In this document: positions 7,058 to 15,567 of the stretch, piece by piece
Position numbering within the stretch: position 1 is the first letter of the stretch
Layout: each line of letters starts with the position of its first letter
NCBI RefSeq assembly: GCF_904848665.1
Contig: NZ_CAJHCQ010000024.1
Span: forward strand, 1 to 64,000
DNA length: 64,000 nt
Direction of reading: 5' to 3'
Origin: Paraburkholderia hiiakae
GTDB lineage: Bacteria; Pseudomonadota; Gammaproteobacteria; Burkholderiales; Burkholderiaceae
The notes under the pieces: model-generated
What the model saw: only the letters and a program-made list of their open reading frames with translations
Told to the model about the DNA's origin: nothing
Database searches by the model: none
Made by a program: the position numbers and the translations under genes

Positions 7058-8539
7058 ATGAACCTGCCCGCCTGGATCGCGCTCGGGCGTAACCTGTTCG
7101 TTCCGGCGTCGTCGCGTGCGGCGCCGAACGTGCGGGACATTGGCCGCGACCACTGGCAAACGACCACGTTCCGCTGGTTCACCGCATACGCCGCGATCTT
7201 CTCGCTTGCGTTCATGGCGCTGCTTGGCGTTATCGAGTACTCCGTGACGCGCGCGATGATGCGGGAGACCGACAGCGGCCTGCGCTGGCAACTGCGGTAC
7301 TTCGATTCGCGCAGCGACGCGAGCCTCGCCAGCGCGATCGAAGCGCGCCTCACGCGTGCGGACCGGCGCGACAACTTTTACGGCCTGTTCGCTCCGGACG
7401 GGCGCTGCCTCGCCGGCGATATCCGCGTCATGCCCACCGGTCTTGCGCTGGCACACTATGGCCAATCACACGAGCACTCCCGCGGCCAGACGCTCCAGTT
7501 CGAACCCGGCTCCGTGCAATCGTCCCTGCGCGCCATGGGCGAGATTCGGCCCGATGGCGCGCGCCTCGTCGTCGCGCGCACGCTCTCAGATGTGCGCCAC
7601 GTTCGTGACGAACTGCTGAAGGCGTTGTTCGGCGGCGGCCTCTTGTGCCTCACTGGCAGCCTGTGCGCCGGACTCGTGCTCAGCATGCGGCAGATCCGAC
7701 GCGTCGCGCAGATCAAACGCGCCACACGCTGTATCGCGAACGGCGACCTCGCGATGCGACTGCCGGTAGCCGGCCGCGACGAACTCGACATGCTCGCGTA
7801 TCTCGTGAACCGCATGCTCGACGAAGTCGAGCGCCTGATGGGGGAGGTGAAAAGCGCATGCGACGGTATCGCCCACGACCTGCGCACACCGCTCACACGA
7901 TTGCGCCTGCGTCTCTCGCACGCGGCCGAAGCCATGGAGCAGCGCGGCGAGGCGCTCCTCGCCGACGTTCTCGTTGGCGCGCGAGGGGAGGCCGACGCCG
8001 TGCTCAATCGTTTCTCTGCACTCCTGCGTATTTCGGAAATCGGTGCGATGGATCGCCAGCGCGGCTTCTCGAGCGTCACGCTGCCCGATCTCGCGCACGA
8101 GCTATGCGAACTCTATGCGCCGCTTGCCGAGGAAAAGGCCGTTGACATGCACGTCGCCGTGGAGCCGGTCGAACCCATTCACGCCGACCGCGCGCTGCTC
8201 TTCGAAGCGTTGAGCAACCTGCTCGACAACGCCATCAAATTCACGCCGCGCGGTGGCGCAGTGCAGGTCGCGTTGCGCGCTGGCTCGCGTGGACCGCAAC
8301 TCGTCATCGCCGACAACGGACCCGGCATCGCGCCTGGCGAATGCGCCGCGGTGCTGCGGCGCTTCTATCGCAGCGAGCGAACCCGTCACCTCCCGGGCAC
8401 CGGCCTCGGGCTCGGCATCGTCTCGGCGATCATGCGGCTGCACGACTTTCGCGTTGCCATTGGTGAGGCGAATCCTGGGACGGTCGTCACGATCGACTGC
8501 TGGACGCATCGAGCGCAGCACACCCAAGCGGGCCCGTGA
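7058..8539 (+). CDS. Sensor histidine kinase (HAMP, two-component)
   Basis: A 493-aa inner-membrane kinase. TM1 lies near residues 42-62 (FTAYAAIFSLAFMALLGVI), a periplasmic sensor region at about 65-185, and TM2 near 189-210. A HAMP domain follows (about 210-265), then the H-box DGIAHDLRTPL with phosphorylatable His273. The ATPase domain has N-box FEALSNLLDNAIKF (Asn391), G1 ADNGPGIAPGE and G2 GTGLGLGIVSAI. I chose the ATG at 7058, behind GAGG; the longer reading back to 6881 is low-quality arginine-rich sequence. It is closely related to the kinase at 10074. The stop is 3 bases before an atypical regulator, so the pair is probably co-transcribed. The stimulus is unknown. Confidence 0.9.
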   Translation: MNLPAWIALGRNLFVPASSRAAPNVRDIGRDHWQTTTFRWFTAYAAIFSLAFMALLGVIEYSVTRAMMRETDSGLRWQLRYFDSRSDASLASAIEARLTRADRRDNFYGLFAPDGRCLAGDIRVMPTGLALAHYGQSHEHSRGQTLQFEPGSVQSSLRAMGEIRPDGARLVVARTLSDVRHVRDELLKALFGGGLLCLTGSLCAGLVLSMRQIRRVAQIKRATRCIANGDLAMRLPVAGRDELDMLAYLVNRMLDEVERLMGEVKSACDGIAHDLRTPLTRLRLRLSHAAEAMEQRGEALLADVLVGARGEADAVLNRFSALLRISEIGAMDRQRGFSSVTLPDLAHELCELYAPLAEEKAVDMHVAVEPVEPIHADRALLFEALSNLLDNAIKFTPRGGAVQVALRAGSRGPQLVIADNGPGIAPGECAAVLRRFYRSERTRHLPGTGLGLGIVSAIMRLHDFRVAIGEANPGTVVTIDCWTHRAQHTQAGP

Positions 8540-8542
8540 TCG

Positions 8543-9241
8543 ATGAGACTCCTGCTGTGCTCGTCCTCGACGACCGAGCGAAGTTACCTGTACAAGGCGC
8601 TGAGCGAGAGCCTGAACAGCGTCGAGGTTGCGGACAACGTCGAATACGCCGTGTATCTCGCGTCGCAGGAGCCGTTCGATACGGTGTTCCTCTGCGCGGC
8701 CGGCCCTGAGGCGCATGACGACATCGCCACCGCGCTCGCGGCCTTCACGCGTTTGCCCGACGCGCCTGCGATCGTCGTTGCGCTCGCGCGCGCGACACCC
8801 GCGGACTGCGCGCGCCTTCTGCGCGCCGGTGCCGATGCCTGCTTCGTGCAGCCCTGGTCCATTCTGGAGATCCAGGAGCGCATGCTTGCGCTACGCCGCG
8901 GCGCGCTCGTTCACGCGAGCGCGCCGTTCGTGCGCCTCGACCCATCCACACGCGACCTCGTGGAAGGCATTCGGCGCGTGCCGCTCACCACGCGCGAGTA
9001 TCTGCTCGTCGAATGCCTCCTGCGCCACGCGGGCGCGCCCGTCGCGCGCGAGCATCTGATCCGCTATGCGTGGCCCGACAAGGCCGACGTTGAACCGTCG
9101 AGCGTGAACCTCGTCGTCTCGCGTCTGCGGCGCAAACTCGCGTCGCACGGCGCGCATGCGAGCGTCGAGACGGTGAATCGCTATGGCTATCAACTCGACC
9201 TGCACATGCGTCAGCCAATCGTCGGTGTAATAGCTATGTAA
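8543..9241 (+). CDS. OmpR-type regulator with degenerate (non-phosphorylatable) receiver
   Basis: A 232-aa protein with a receiver-like N-terminus and a convincing OmpR winged helix (about residues 125-220: LTTREYLLVECLLRHAGAPV, SSVNLVVSRLRRKLA, VETVNRYGYQL). The receiver lacks every key residue. The N-terminal acidic pair is Ser (LLLCSSS), the phospho-Asp position is Cys51 (FDTVFLCA) and the conserved Lys is Gln103 (CFVQPWS). It should therefore bind DNA independently of phosphorylation, or respond to another signal or partner. It follows the kinase at 7058 by 3 bases. The gene at 11538 is a diverged paralogue with the same losses at different residues. Family assignment is firm; function is unknown. 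Confidence 0.85.
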   Translation: MRLLLCSSSTTERSYLYKALSESLNSVEVADNVEYAVYLASQEPFDTVFLCAAGPEAHDDIATALAAFTRLPDAPAIVVALARATPADCARLLRAGADACFVQPWSILEIQERMLALRRGALVHASAPFVRLDPSTRDLVEGIRRVPLTTREYLLVECLLRHAGAPVAREHLIRYAWPDKADVEPSSVNLVVSRLRRKLASHGAHASVETVNRYGYQLDLHMRQPIVGVIAM

Positions 9242-9383
9242 GCGCCGAAGGGCGCGCGAGCCCGTATTGCCGTTGCACCCTTAAATTTAATTTCATGAAA
9301 GGAATCGCGGCGCGCCGCGGGCGCAACGGTAAACTCGAGGCTCTTGAATAGTTGTGCCGGCGGCGCGACGGAGTGCGAGAAAG

Positions 9384-10067
9384 ATGAGTCAGGTGCGCGT
9401 TTTGACCGTAGAGGACGATGCCGTCACAGCCAACGAGATCGTCAGCGAGCTGACGCAGCGCGGCTTTGCCGTCGAATGGGTCGACAACGGCCGCGACGGT
9501 ATGGCGCGCGCGATGAGCGACGAATACGATGCCATTACGCTCGACCGCATGCTGCCGGGCGTGGACGGTCTCTCGATCCTCACGGCCATGCGCACGATCG
9601 GCATTCAGACGCCGGTGCTGATGTTGAGCGCGCTCGGCGACGTAGATGAACGCGTGCGCGGCCTGCGCGCGGGCGGCGACGACTACCTCACCAAGCCTTT
9701 CGACCCCGAAGAACTCACCGCGCGCCTCGAAGTGCTGCTTCGCCGCCGCCAGGCCGCGAGCGTCGCGCGCGAGACCGCGCTGCGCGTGGGGCCGCTCGAA
9801 CTCGACCTCATTTCGCGCAAGGTGCGCCGCGACGGCGAAGAGGTCGTGCTGCTGCCCACCGAGTATCGCGTGCTCGAATTCATGATGCGCCACGCAGGCA
9901 AGACCATCACACGCACCATGCTGTTCGAAGCCGTATGGGGCTACCACTTCGATCCGGGCACCAACCTGATCGACGTGCATATGGGCCGCCTGCGCAAGAA
10001 AATCGATCCGCCGGGCGTGCCGCCGCTCATTCAGACCGTGCGCGGCTCCGGCTACATTCTCGGATAA
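9384..10067 (+). CDS. OmpR/PhoB-family response regulator (canonical)
   Basis: A 227-aa regulator with an intact receiver: acidic pair in VEDD (residues 9-12), phospho-Asp54 in ITLDRMLPG, Ser82 and Lys104 in YLTKPFD. The winged-helix DNA-binding domain covers about 130-225 (LPTEYRVLEFMMRHAGKTITRTMLFEAVWGYHFDPGTNLIDVHMGRLRKKID). I chose MSQVRVLTVEDD at 9384; the reading from 9354 adds ten residues without support. The stop is 6 bases before the kinase at 10074, its likely partner. It strongly resembles the atypical regulator at 19033, suggesting duplication within this region. Targets are unknown, but the RND operon at 12903-18829 is a reasonable guess. Confidence 0.92.
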   Translation: MSQVRVLTVEDDAVTANEIVSELTQRGFAVEWVDNGRDGMARAMSDEYDAITLDRMLPGVDGLSILTAMRTIGIQTPVLMLSALGDVDERVRGLRAGGDDYLTKPFDPEELTARLEVLLRRRQAASVARETALRVGPLELDLISRKVRRDGEEVVLLPTEYRVLEFMMRHAGKTITRTMLFEAVWGYHFDPGTNLIDVHMGRLRKKIDPPGVPPLIQTVRGSGYILG

Positions 10068-10073
10068 TCCGCT

Positions 10074-11504
10074 TTGTCGAGCCGTTCATCTTCTGCCGCT
10101 TCCGCGCAATTGCGCAGGCGCTGGCACACCACGACGTTCCGCTGGCTGTGCGCCTACACGGCGCTGTTCGGCGTCTTTCTCACGCTGCTGGTCGGTTTCA
10201 TTGCGTGGACCGCTAGCACCACGATCGAGCGCGACGCCGACACGATCATGGGCTGGCAGCTCATCTATTTCGACTCGATCCCCGATGCGCAACTGCCCGA
10301 CGCGATCTATCAGCGGCTCGAACACGAGCACCTGCATGTAAATTACTACGGACTCTTTACGAGTGACGGCCGTTACGTCGCGGGCGATCTGCTAGCGCCG
10401 CCGCCTCACCTCACCTATACGCGCGAGGGCAGCACGCATGCCCATACGCTGAAGCTGCTCGACCGCGATGTATCGCCTGTGGTCCGCGCGATGGGCGAGG
10501 TGCGCCCTAGCGGCATGCGCCTCGTCGTCGCGCGTGACATGACGAGCGTGCTGCGCATTCGCAAGATCATGGTGCGCACGCTCGCGGCAGGTGCCGTGCT
10601 CGCATTGCTCGGCGCCGCGGCAGGCGGTCTCGTGCTCGGCATGCGCCAGATCCGCCGCGTGCGCGAAATCCGCCGCGTGACCGAATGCATCGCGCGCGGC
10701 GACCTCGATCGGCGCCTGCCTGTGGGCGGCGACGACGAGCTCGACATGCTCGCCCATCTGGTGAATCACATGCTGGACGAAGTGGAGCGGCTGATGGGTG
10801 AAGTGAAGGGCGCTTGCGACGGGATCGCGCACGATCTGCGCACGCCGCTCGTGCATTTGCACACGCTGCTCGCGCGCGTGGCCGAGCGCGAGAGTGTGCG
10901 CGGCGACACCGCCGGTGCGGTGCTGCTCGATCAGGCGCGCACCGAAACCGGGCAACTGCTCGAACGTTTCCGGGCCATGCTGCGCATTTCCGAAATCGGC
11001 ACGCTGCAAAGGCGCGGCGGCTTTGCGACCGTCGACTTGCACGAACTGGTGCAGGAACTCGCCGACCTCTACGAGCCGCTCGCCGAGAGCCGTGAACTCG
11101 AATGGCGCATCACGGCCGAGCCCGTCGCCGAGATTCACGGCGACCGCGCTCTGCTTTTCGAGGCGTTCAACAATCTCATCGACAACGCCATCAAGTTCGC
11201 GCCGCAAGGCGGCGTGGTGAGCGTCACGCTGCGCTCCACGCCGCTTGGCCCCTTGCTCGAAGTGGCGGACAACGGTCCCGGCATTCCTCCTGGCGAGCGC
11301 GCTGCGGTCCTGCAGCGCTTCTATCGCGGCGAGGCGGTACGTCATGTCGCCGGCTCGGGCCTGGGGCTTTCCATCGTGGCTGCCGTGATGCGTGTTCACG
11401 ACTTCACGCTGCGCATCGACGACGCGCAAGAACTGGCGCGCGAGGAGCCGGGCGGCGCCGGTACGCGCATGAGCGTGGAATGCTGGCCGCGCTCGCTCGC
11501 CTGA
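10074..11504 (+). CDS. Sensor histidine kinase (HAMP), partner of the regulator at 9384
   Basis: A 476-aa membrane kinase closely related to that at 7058, with TM1 near residues 24-47, a periplasmic loop at about 48-165, TM2 near 169-188 and HAMP at about 189-245. His253 lies in the H-box DGIAHDLRTPL. The ATPase motifs are FNNLIDNAIKF, ADNGPGIPPGE and GSGLGLSIVAAV. It opens in the same frame as the preceding regulator, directly after its TAA. The first usable codon is TTG at 10074, since no ATG occurs before the first membrane helix. A rare TTG start and the 6-base gap suggest translational coupling. The stimulus is not predictable from sequence. Confidence 0.9.
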   Translation: MSSRSSSAASAQLRRRWHTTTFRWLCAYTALFGVFLTLLVGFIAWTASTTIERDADTIMGWQLIYFDSIPDAQLPDAIYQRLEHEHLHVNYYGLFTSDGRYVAGDLLAPPPHLTYTREGSTHAHTLKLLDRDVSPVVRAMGEVRPSGMRLVVARDMTSVLRIRKIMVRTLAAGAVLALLGAAAGGLVLGMRQIRRVREIRRVTECIARGDLDRRLPVGGDDELDMLAHLVNHMLDEVERLMGEVKGACDGIAHDLRTPLVHLHTLLARVAERESVRGDTAGAVLLDQARTETGQLLERFRAMLRISEIGTLQRRGGFATVDLHELVQELADLYEPLAESRELEWRITAEPVAEIHGDRALLFEAFNNLIDNAIKFAPQGGVVSVTLRSTPLGPLLEVADNGPGIPPGERAAVLQRFYRGEAVRHVAGSGLGLSIVAAVMRVHDFTLRIDDAQELAREEPGGAGTRMSVECWPRSLA

Positions 11505-11537
11505 CATCTTCGGATCAGCCGTCGGGCACCCGCATTC

Positions 11538-12266
11538 ATGCGCATACTACTCATCTCCCGGAATCACGCCGAAGGCGCCTGGCTTCAGAAGGCCCTGCAG
11601 GAAAGCGCGCATAGTCTGCAGCGCGCGGAAGACCTGCGCGACGGCCTGTTCGTTGCTGGCGAAGAGCCATTCGATGCGGTGATCGTCATGGCACTCGACG
11701 GCGCGCTGCTGCCCGGGCTGTACGGCATCCTTCCCGGACTCTCCAAGGTCACCGCCGGGCCGACGATCATCGCCGTGCTCGGTATCGAAGCGAGCGCGAG
11801 CGAGCGCTCGAAGGTGCTGCGCGCGGGCGCCGACGCGTGCTTTCGCTATCCGTTCTCGTTCATCGAGATGCACGAGCGCATGCACGCGCTATTGCGCACC
11901 ACGGCGGCATGCGGTGGCGGCGTGCAGGGTGGGGTGCCTGCGCAGGCCGCGAACGGCGCCCAGAGCGTCCAGAACGCGCCACAACTCGATGCGGGCACGC
12001 GCGAGTTCGTGGAGGGCGCGCGCCGCGCGGAGCTCACGCGTCGCGAGTACCTGCTTGTCGAATGCCTGCTGCGTCAGACCAACGTACCCGTGCCGCGTGA
12101 TCAGATGATTCGCTACGCGTGGCCCGAGAAGGACGATCTCGACGCATCGACCGTCAACCTCGTCGTTTCGCGGCTGCGGCGCAAGCTCGCGTGCCAGGGC
12201 ATGGAAGTGCGCATCGAAACCATCAGCCGATACGGCTATCAACTGACGTGGCCCACGTTCGATTGA
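11538..12266 (+). CDS. OmpR-type regulator with degenerate receiver, second copy
   Basis: A 242-aa paralogue of the gene at 8543. The winged helix is intact (about residues 150-240: LTRREYLLVECLLRQTNVPVPRDQMIRYAWPEKDDLDASTVNLVVSRLRRKLA, RYGYQLTW). In the receiver the acidic pair is replaced by SRN (residues 7-9), the phospho-Asp position is Met51 (FDAVIVMALDG) and the Lys position is Tyr104 (CFRYPFS). A Gly/Ala/Gln-rich linker (about 126-148) joins the domains and is longer than in the first copy. It lies 33 bases after the kinase at 10074, so kinase plus atypical regulator occurs twice in tandem. Phosphorylation-independent DNA binding is inferred. Confidence 0.85.
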   Translation: MRILLISRNHAEGAWLQKALQESAHSLQRAEDLRDGLFVAGEEPFDAVIVMALDGALLPGLYGILPGLSKVTAGPTIIAVLGIEASASERSKVLRAGADACFRYPFSFIEMHERMHALLRTTAACGGGVQGGVPAQAANGAQSVQNAPQLDAGTREFVEGARRAELTRREYLLVECLLRQTNVPVPRDQMIRYAWPEKDDLDASTVNLVVSRLRRKLACQGMEVRIETISRYGYQLTWPTFD

Positions 12267-12278
12267 GACGCGCGCTGA

Positions 12279-12305
12279 GGTAACCGGTTGTGGGAACCGG
12301 TTACC
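12279..12305. terminator. Hairpin after the two-component cluster
   Basis: GGTAACCGGTT, loop GTGGG, AACCGGTTACC: an 11-bp perfect stem starting 12 bases after the regulator's stop. No T-run follows, so it may be an RNA-stabilising or weak terminator structure. Confidence 0.5.
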
Positions 12306-12342
12306 TATCCGGAACCGGACGCATGCGTTTGTTAACATTGAA

Positions 12343-12377
12343 AAGCGAACGGCACGCTGAGCGCGTGCCGTTCGCTT
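12343..12377 (-). terminator. Terminator between convergent genes
   Basis: A 15-bp perfect stem (AAGCGAACGGCACGC) with a 5-base loop. On the minus strand it is followed by TTTTCAA, so it mainly serves the DUF4148 gene at 12405. Confidence 0.75.
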
Positions 12378-12404
12378 GTGCCCGGAAAGCCCCGCCTGTC
12401 GTGC

Positions 12405-12686
12405 TCAGTGTGCGTAAAGCGTGGAGTTCAGGTACGCAAGCTGACCGTCCTGTTCCGCCTGAACGAGCTCGTGGTACACCTCGGCGCGCGTCTTTTCGTG
12501 CACCGCTTGCCCATAAGGGGGTACCCATCCACCGGGCGCAACCGTGGGGGCCGCGTCGTTCGATGCGACCTGGGTGGCGGCGGGCTGGCTGGCCTGCGTG
12601 CCGGCCGTCGGTGCCGAGGTTTGCGCAAAAGCGGACGTGGTGGCAACGACACCGGCGAGCGCCGCGATGATCATGAGAGCCTTCAT
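12405..12686 (-). CDS. Secreted DUF4148 protein
   Basis: A 93-aa exported protein. The signal peptide (about residues 1-21) ends in SAFA-QTS. A Thr/Ala/Gln-rich spacer follows, and the C-terminal DUF4148 motif is KTRAEVYHELVQAEQDGQLAYLNSTLYAH. The start at 12686 has GGAGG 8 bases upstream. The same C-terminal pattern (RAQVRHELVHAERDGQIQTLDRTLYAHH) ends the protein at 27748, so the two are close paralogues. The function of DUF4148 is unknown. It stands alone, convergent with the two-component cluster. Confidence 0.85.
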   Translation of the reverse strand: MKALMIIAALAGVVATTSAFAQTSAPTAGTQASQPAATQVASNDAAPTVAPGGWVPPYGQAVHEKTRAEVYHELVQAEQDGQLAYLNSTLYAH

Positions 12687-12832
12687 GTGACTATTCCTCC
12701 AGGAGTGAGATCGGTTAGCCGGTTAGCGAATGCGATAAATCGCATCCCGGTATGAGCAGAATAGTTAGGTCACCATATCGAACCCGATGCAGAACCATGA
12801 AGAAATGTTTATCAGCCTGAGACGATTCGGCG

Positions 12833-12862
12833 AAAAGAAAAACCCCGCGTCTGGGCGGGGTT
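12833..12862 (-). terminator. Terminator of the first RND efflux operon
   Basis: On the minus strand AACCCCGC pairs with GCGGGGTT across a 6-base loop and continues into TTTCTTTTCG, 41 bases past the outer-membrane protein stop. Confidence 0.8.
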
Positions 12863-12902
12863 CGAGTGATCATAAAAGCGGCGACGGCCGCTTCAGATGC
12901 GC

Positions 12903-14357
12903 TCAGGAAGCCGCCTTGTCCTCATGCAGGTCCTGCGTGCTCCACCCGCCGCCGATCGCCTGTATGAGGCCCACGGTGGCGGCGAGGCGCCGTGTGTCCA
13001 GTTCCAGCGAGGCAATCTGCGTGGAGAGTTCGGTCGTTTGCGCCGTCACGACGTCGAGGTAGCTCACCACGCCGTCGCGGTAGCGCGACATCGAGAGCGT
13101 AAGGGTGCGCTGCGCCGCCGTGAGCGCCTCGTCTTCGCGCTGCGCTTCGTCGCCGAGATGGTGCAGCAGCGCCAGGTTGTCCTCGACCTGCTGGAAGGCA
13201 TTGAGTACCGTGGCCTTGTACTGCGCACCGTTTTCGGCGAGCTTTGCCTGCGCGCCGCGCACGACCGCCGCGCGGCGGCCGCCGTCGAAGACCGTCATCA
13301 TGAGTGTGGGACCGATGGACCACATCTCGTTGGGCGCGACGATCCAGGGCGAGAACGTGTCGCTCTGGAAGCCGCCGTCCAGCCCGAGCGAAAGATCGGG
13401 GAAGAACGCGGCCTTCGCCACACCGATCTGCGCGTTGGAGGCGGCTACGCGCCGCTCTGCGGCGGCGATGTCGGGCCGCCGCTGCAGGAGCGCCGATGGC
13501 AGTCCCCCGGGCAGATTCGGCAAATGCGGGCGGATCGTGTCCGGCGCGACGTTGAACTGCGAGGCCGGCACGCCGATGAGCGTGGCAATGGCGTGCTCGT
13601 AGAGCGCGCGGCGCGCGCTCACGTCGTCCGCCGCGGCCTGCGCCGAGGCGAGCTGCGTTCTTGCGCGCGAGACGTCGAGCGAAGACGCGATGCCGCCGCG
13701 ATGGCGACTCTCGGTCAGATCCAGCGCATGACGATAGGCGGCGATGGTGTCGTCGAGCAGCTTCGACTGCTGGTCGAGTCCGAGCAGGTCGAACCACGTG
13801 GTGGCGAGCTTCGCTTGCAGGCTCAGTTGCAGCGAAGCGATGTCGGCCTCGCTGGCTGCGCTCGACGCCTCGCCGGCCTTCACCTCGTTGCGCACCTTGC
13901 CCCATAGGTCGAGGTCGTAGCCGATCCCCACGTCGAGCGTGTTCGAGTTGTACACGTTCGGCTGATCCGAGCCGCGCAGCGGACGCAGCGCCGACTGGCG
14001 CTCGCGCGAGACGTTCGCTTCTGCGCCTACGGTCGGCAACAACGCGGAGCGCGCCTCACTGACGAGCGCATCGGCTTCGTCGTGACGGGCGAGCGCGGCG
14101 GCGACGTTCGGATTCGCCTTCGCAACCTGCGGCTCGAGCTGATTCAACACGGGGTCGTCGAACGCGCGCCACCACCCGTCGCGCGGAAGCTGGTCGGCGG
14201 GGCGCGCCGTCTGCCAGTCGCCTGCTTCCTTGAAGTGCGTGGGAATGGTGGTGGCGGGCGCGTGATACGGGGGCGCGAATGAGCACGCGGAGAGCAGCAG
14301 GGCCGCTGCAAGCGCAACGGCGCGCAACGGTTGCACACGCGCAGACGGCTTAACCAT
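12903..14357 (-). CDS. RND efflux outer-membrane lipoprotein (NodT/OprM family)
   Basis: The outer-membrane exit duct of a tripartite drug-efflux pump, 484 aa. The signal peptide ends at lipobox LLLSAC, followed by FAPPYHAP and the two OEP (TolC-like) repeats. Motifs include WWRAFDDPVLNQLE, GYDLDLWGKVRNEVKAGEASSAASEADIASLQLSLQAKLATTWFDLL and LLQRRPDIAAAERRVAASNAQIGVAKAAFFPDLSL. The ATG at 14357 lies behind GGAG and overlaps the end of the fusion-protein gene by 8 bases; a GTG at 14363 is the alternative. It is the last gene of a permease, adaptor, duct operon. Substrates cannot be predicted. Confidence 0.9.
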   Translation of the reverse strand: MVKPSARVQPLRAVALAAALLLSACSFAPPYHAPATTIPTHFKEAGDWQTARPADQLPRDGWWRAFDDPVLNQLEPQVAKANPNVAAALARHDEADALVSEARSALLPTVGAEANVSRERQSALRPLRGSDQPNVYNSNTLDVGIGYDLDLWGKVRNEVKAGEASSAASEADIASLQLSLQAKLATTWFDLLGLDQQSKLLDDTIAAYRHALDLTESRHRGGIASSLDVSRARTQLASAQAAADDVSARRALYEHAIATLIGVPASQFNVAPDTIRPHLPNLPGGLPSALLQRRPDIAAAERRVAASNAQIGVAKAAFFPDLSLGLDGGFQSDTFSPWIVAPNEMWSIGPTLMMTVFDGGRRAAVVRGAQAKLAENGAQYKATVLNAFQQVEDNLALLHHLGDEAQREDEALTAAQRTLTLSMSRYRDGVVSYLDVVTAQTTELSTQIASLELDTRRLAATVGLIQAIGGGWSTQDLHEDKAAS

Positions 14358-15567
14358 GCGCACGCTCCGCGTCGTGCACGGCTGCCGTTTGCGTCGATTG
14401 CGCGCCTCCCCCGTTGGCGGAGGCGACGCGCACGAGGTCGCCGCTCGCGAGCGAATCCGGCGGATTGTCGATCACACGCTCGCCCGCGTGCAGGCCGGCC
14501 GTAATCTCCACGCGCGTGCCGAGGTCGGTGCCGATCGTCACGTCGCGCAACTGCACGTGCTGATGAGCGTTGGCGACGGCGATCTGCATACCATGCGCGC
14601 GGAAGATCAGCGCGCTCGCGGGCACGAAGAGCGCGTGTGAATCGCCCGGCATCGCGAGATGGACTTCGGTGTACTCGCCGGGGAAGAGCAGGCCCTGCTT
14701 GTTGTCCACGGCGAGCTGCACGAGCATCGTGCCCGAAGCGGGCGAGATCGACTGGTCGGTGTCCACGAGCTTCGCGTCGAACTTCACGCCGGGGCGCTCG
14801 GGCACGGTGAGCGTCGCGTGCATGCCAGGCTTGATCGAGGCGGCGTCGCTTTGCGGCACGCTCACGTACACGCGCAGCTGGCTCGCGTCCGAGACCGTGA
14901 ACAGATCGGGGCCGCTGCCGCTGCCCGCGTCGATCAGCGCGCCCACGTCGGTCTTGCGCGCGGTGACGACGCCGTCGAACGGCGCCGTGATGCGCTTGAA
15001 CGACTCGAGCGCCTCGAGCCGCCGCACGTTGGCCTCGTTTGCCTCCACCGTGGCCTGCTTCGCGATCAGGTCGGAGGTTTTCTCGTCGGCCTCCTGCTGC
15101 GAGACCGAGTCCTGCTTGAGCATCTCGGTCCAGCGCTTCGCCGTGGTGGCGGCGAGCTTTTCGTTGGCGACGGAGTTCTGCAGATCGGCGCGCGCCTGCT
15201 GCAACTGCTGGTCGAGGTCGGGGGTGTCGATCACGCCGAGCAACTGGCCCGCCTTTACATGTGTGCCGATATCGGCGTACCACGCGTGCAGATAGCCTGA
15301 CACGCGCGCATAGATGGGCGCGTTGATGTAGGCGGCGAGGCGCCCCGGCAGCACGAGCGGCTCCGATGCCGGGCTCGCTTGCGGCTGCACGGTGGCAACG
15401 GTGGGAATGGCCTGCGCGTCGGTCCACGTGGCGAGTTCCTGGTGCGCGTGAACACGGCTGAATATGCCGCCGGACACGATGCCGGCCGCGACCATGAGCG
15501 CGATCGCCGCGGTGGATTTCAGATGACGCAGCGGCTGCGGCGAGGCGATGTCGATTTCAGTAGACAT
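14350..15567 (-). CDS. RND efflux periplasmic adaptor (HlyD/MFP family)
   Basis: A 405-aa membrane-fusion protein linking the RND permease to the outer-membrane duct. One N-terminal hydrophobic segment (about residues 18-37: TAAIALMVAAGIVSGGIF) anchors it and no lipobox is visible. The biotinyl-lipoyl halves (VSGYLHAWYADIGTHVKAGQLLGVIDTPDLD; ITAPFDGVVTARKTDVGALIDAG) flank a helical hairpin (about 120-190). The ATG at 15567 follows GGGAGAAG and overlaps the permease stop by 11 bases. The C-terminus is Gly/Ala/Gln-rich. It is translationally coupled on both sides. Confidence 0.9.
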   Translation of the reverse strand: MSTEIDIASPQPLRHLKSTAAIALMVAAGIVSGGIFSRVHAHQELATWTDAQAIPTVATVQPQASPASEPLVLPGRLAAYINAPIYARVSGYLHAWYADIGTHVKAGQLLGVIDTPDLDQQLQQARADLQNSVANEKLAATTAKRWTEMLKQDSVSQQEADEKTSDLIAKQATVEANEANVRRLEALESFKRITAPFDGVVTARKTDVGALIDAGSGSGPDLFTVSDASQLRVYVSVPQSDAASIKPGMHATLTVPERPGVKFDAKLVDTDQSISPASGTMLVQLAVDNKQGLLFPGEYTEVHLAMPGDSHALFVPASALIFRAHGMQIAVANAHQHVQLRDVTIGTDLGTRVEITAGLHAGERVIDNPPDSLASGDLVRVASANGGGAQSTQTAAVHDAERAHG

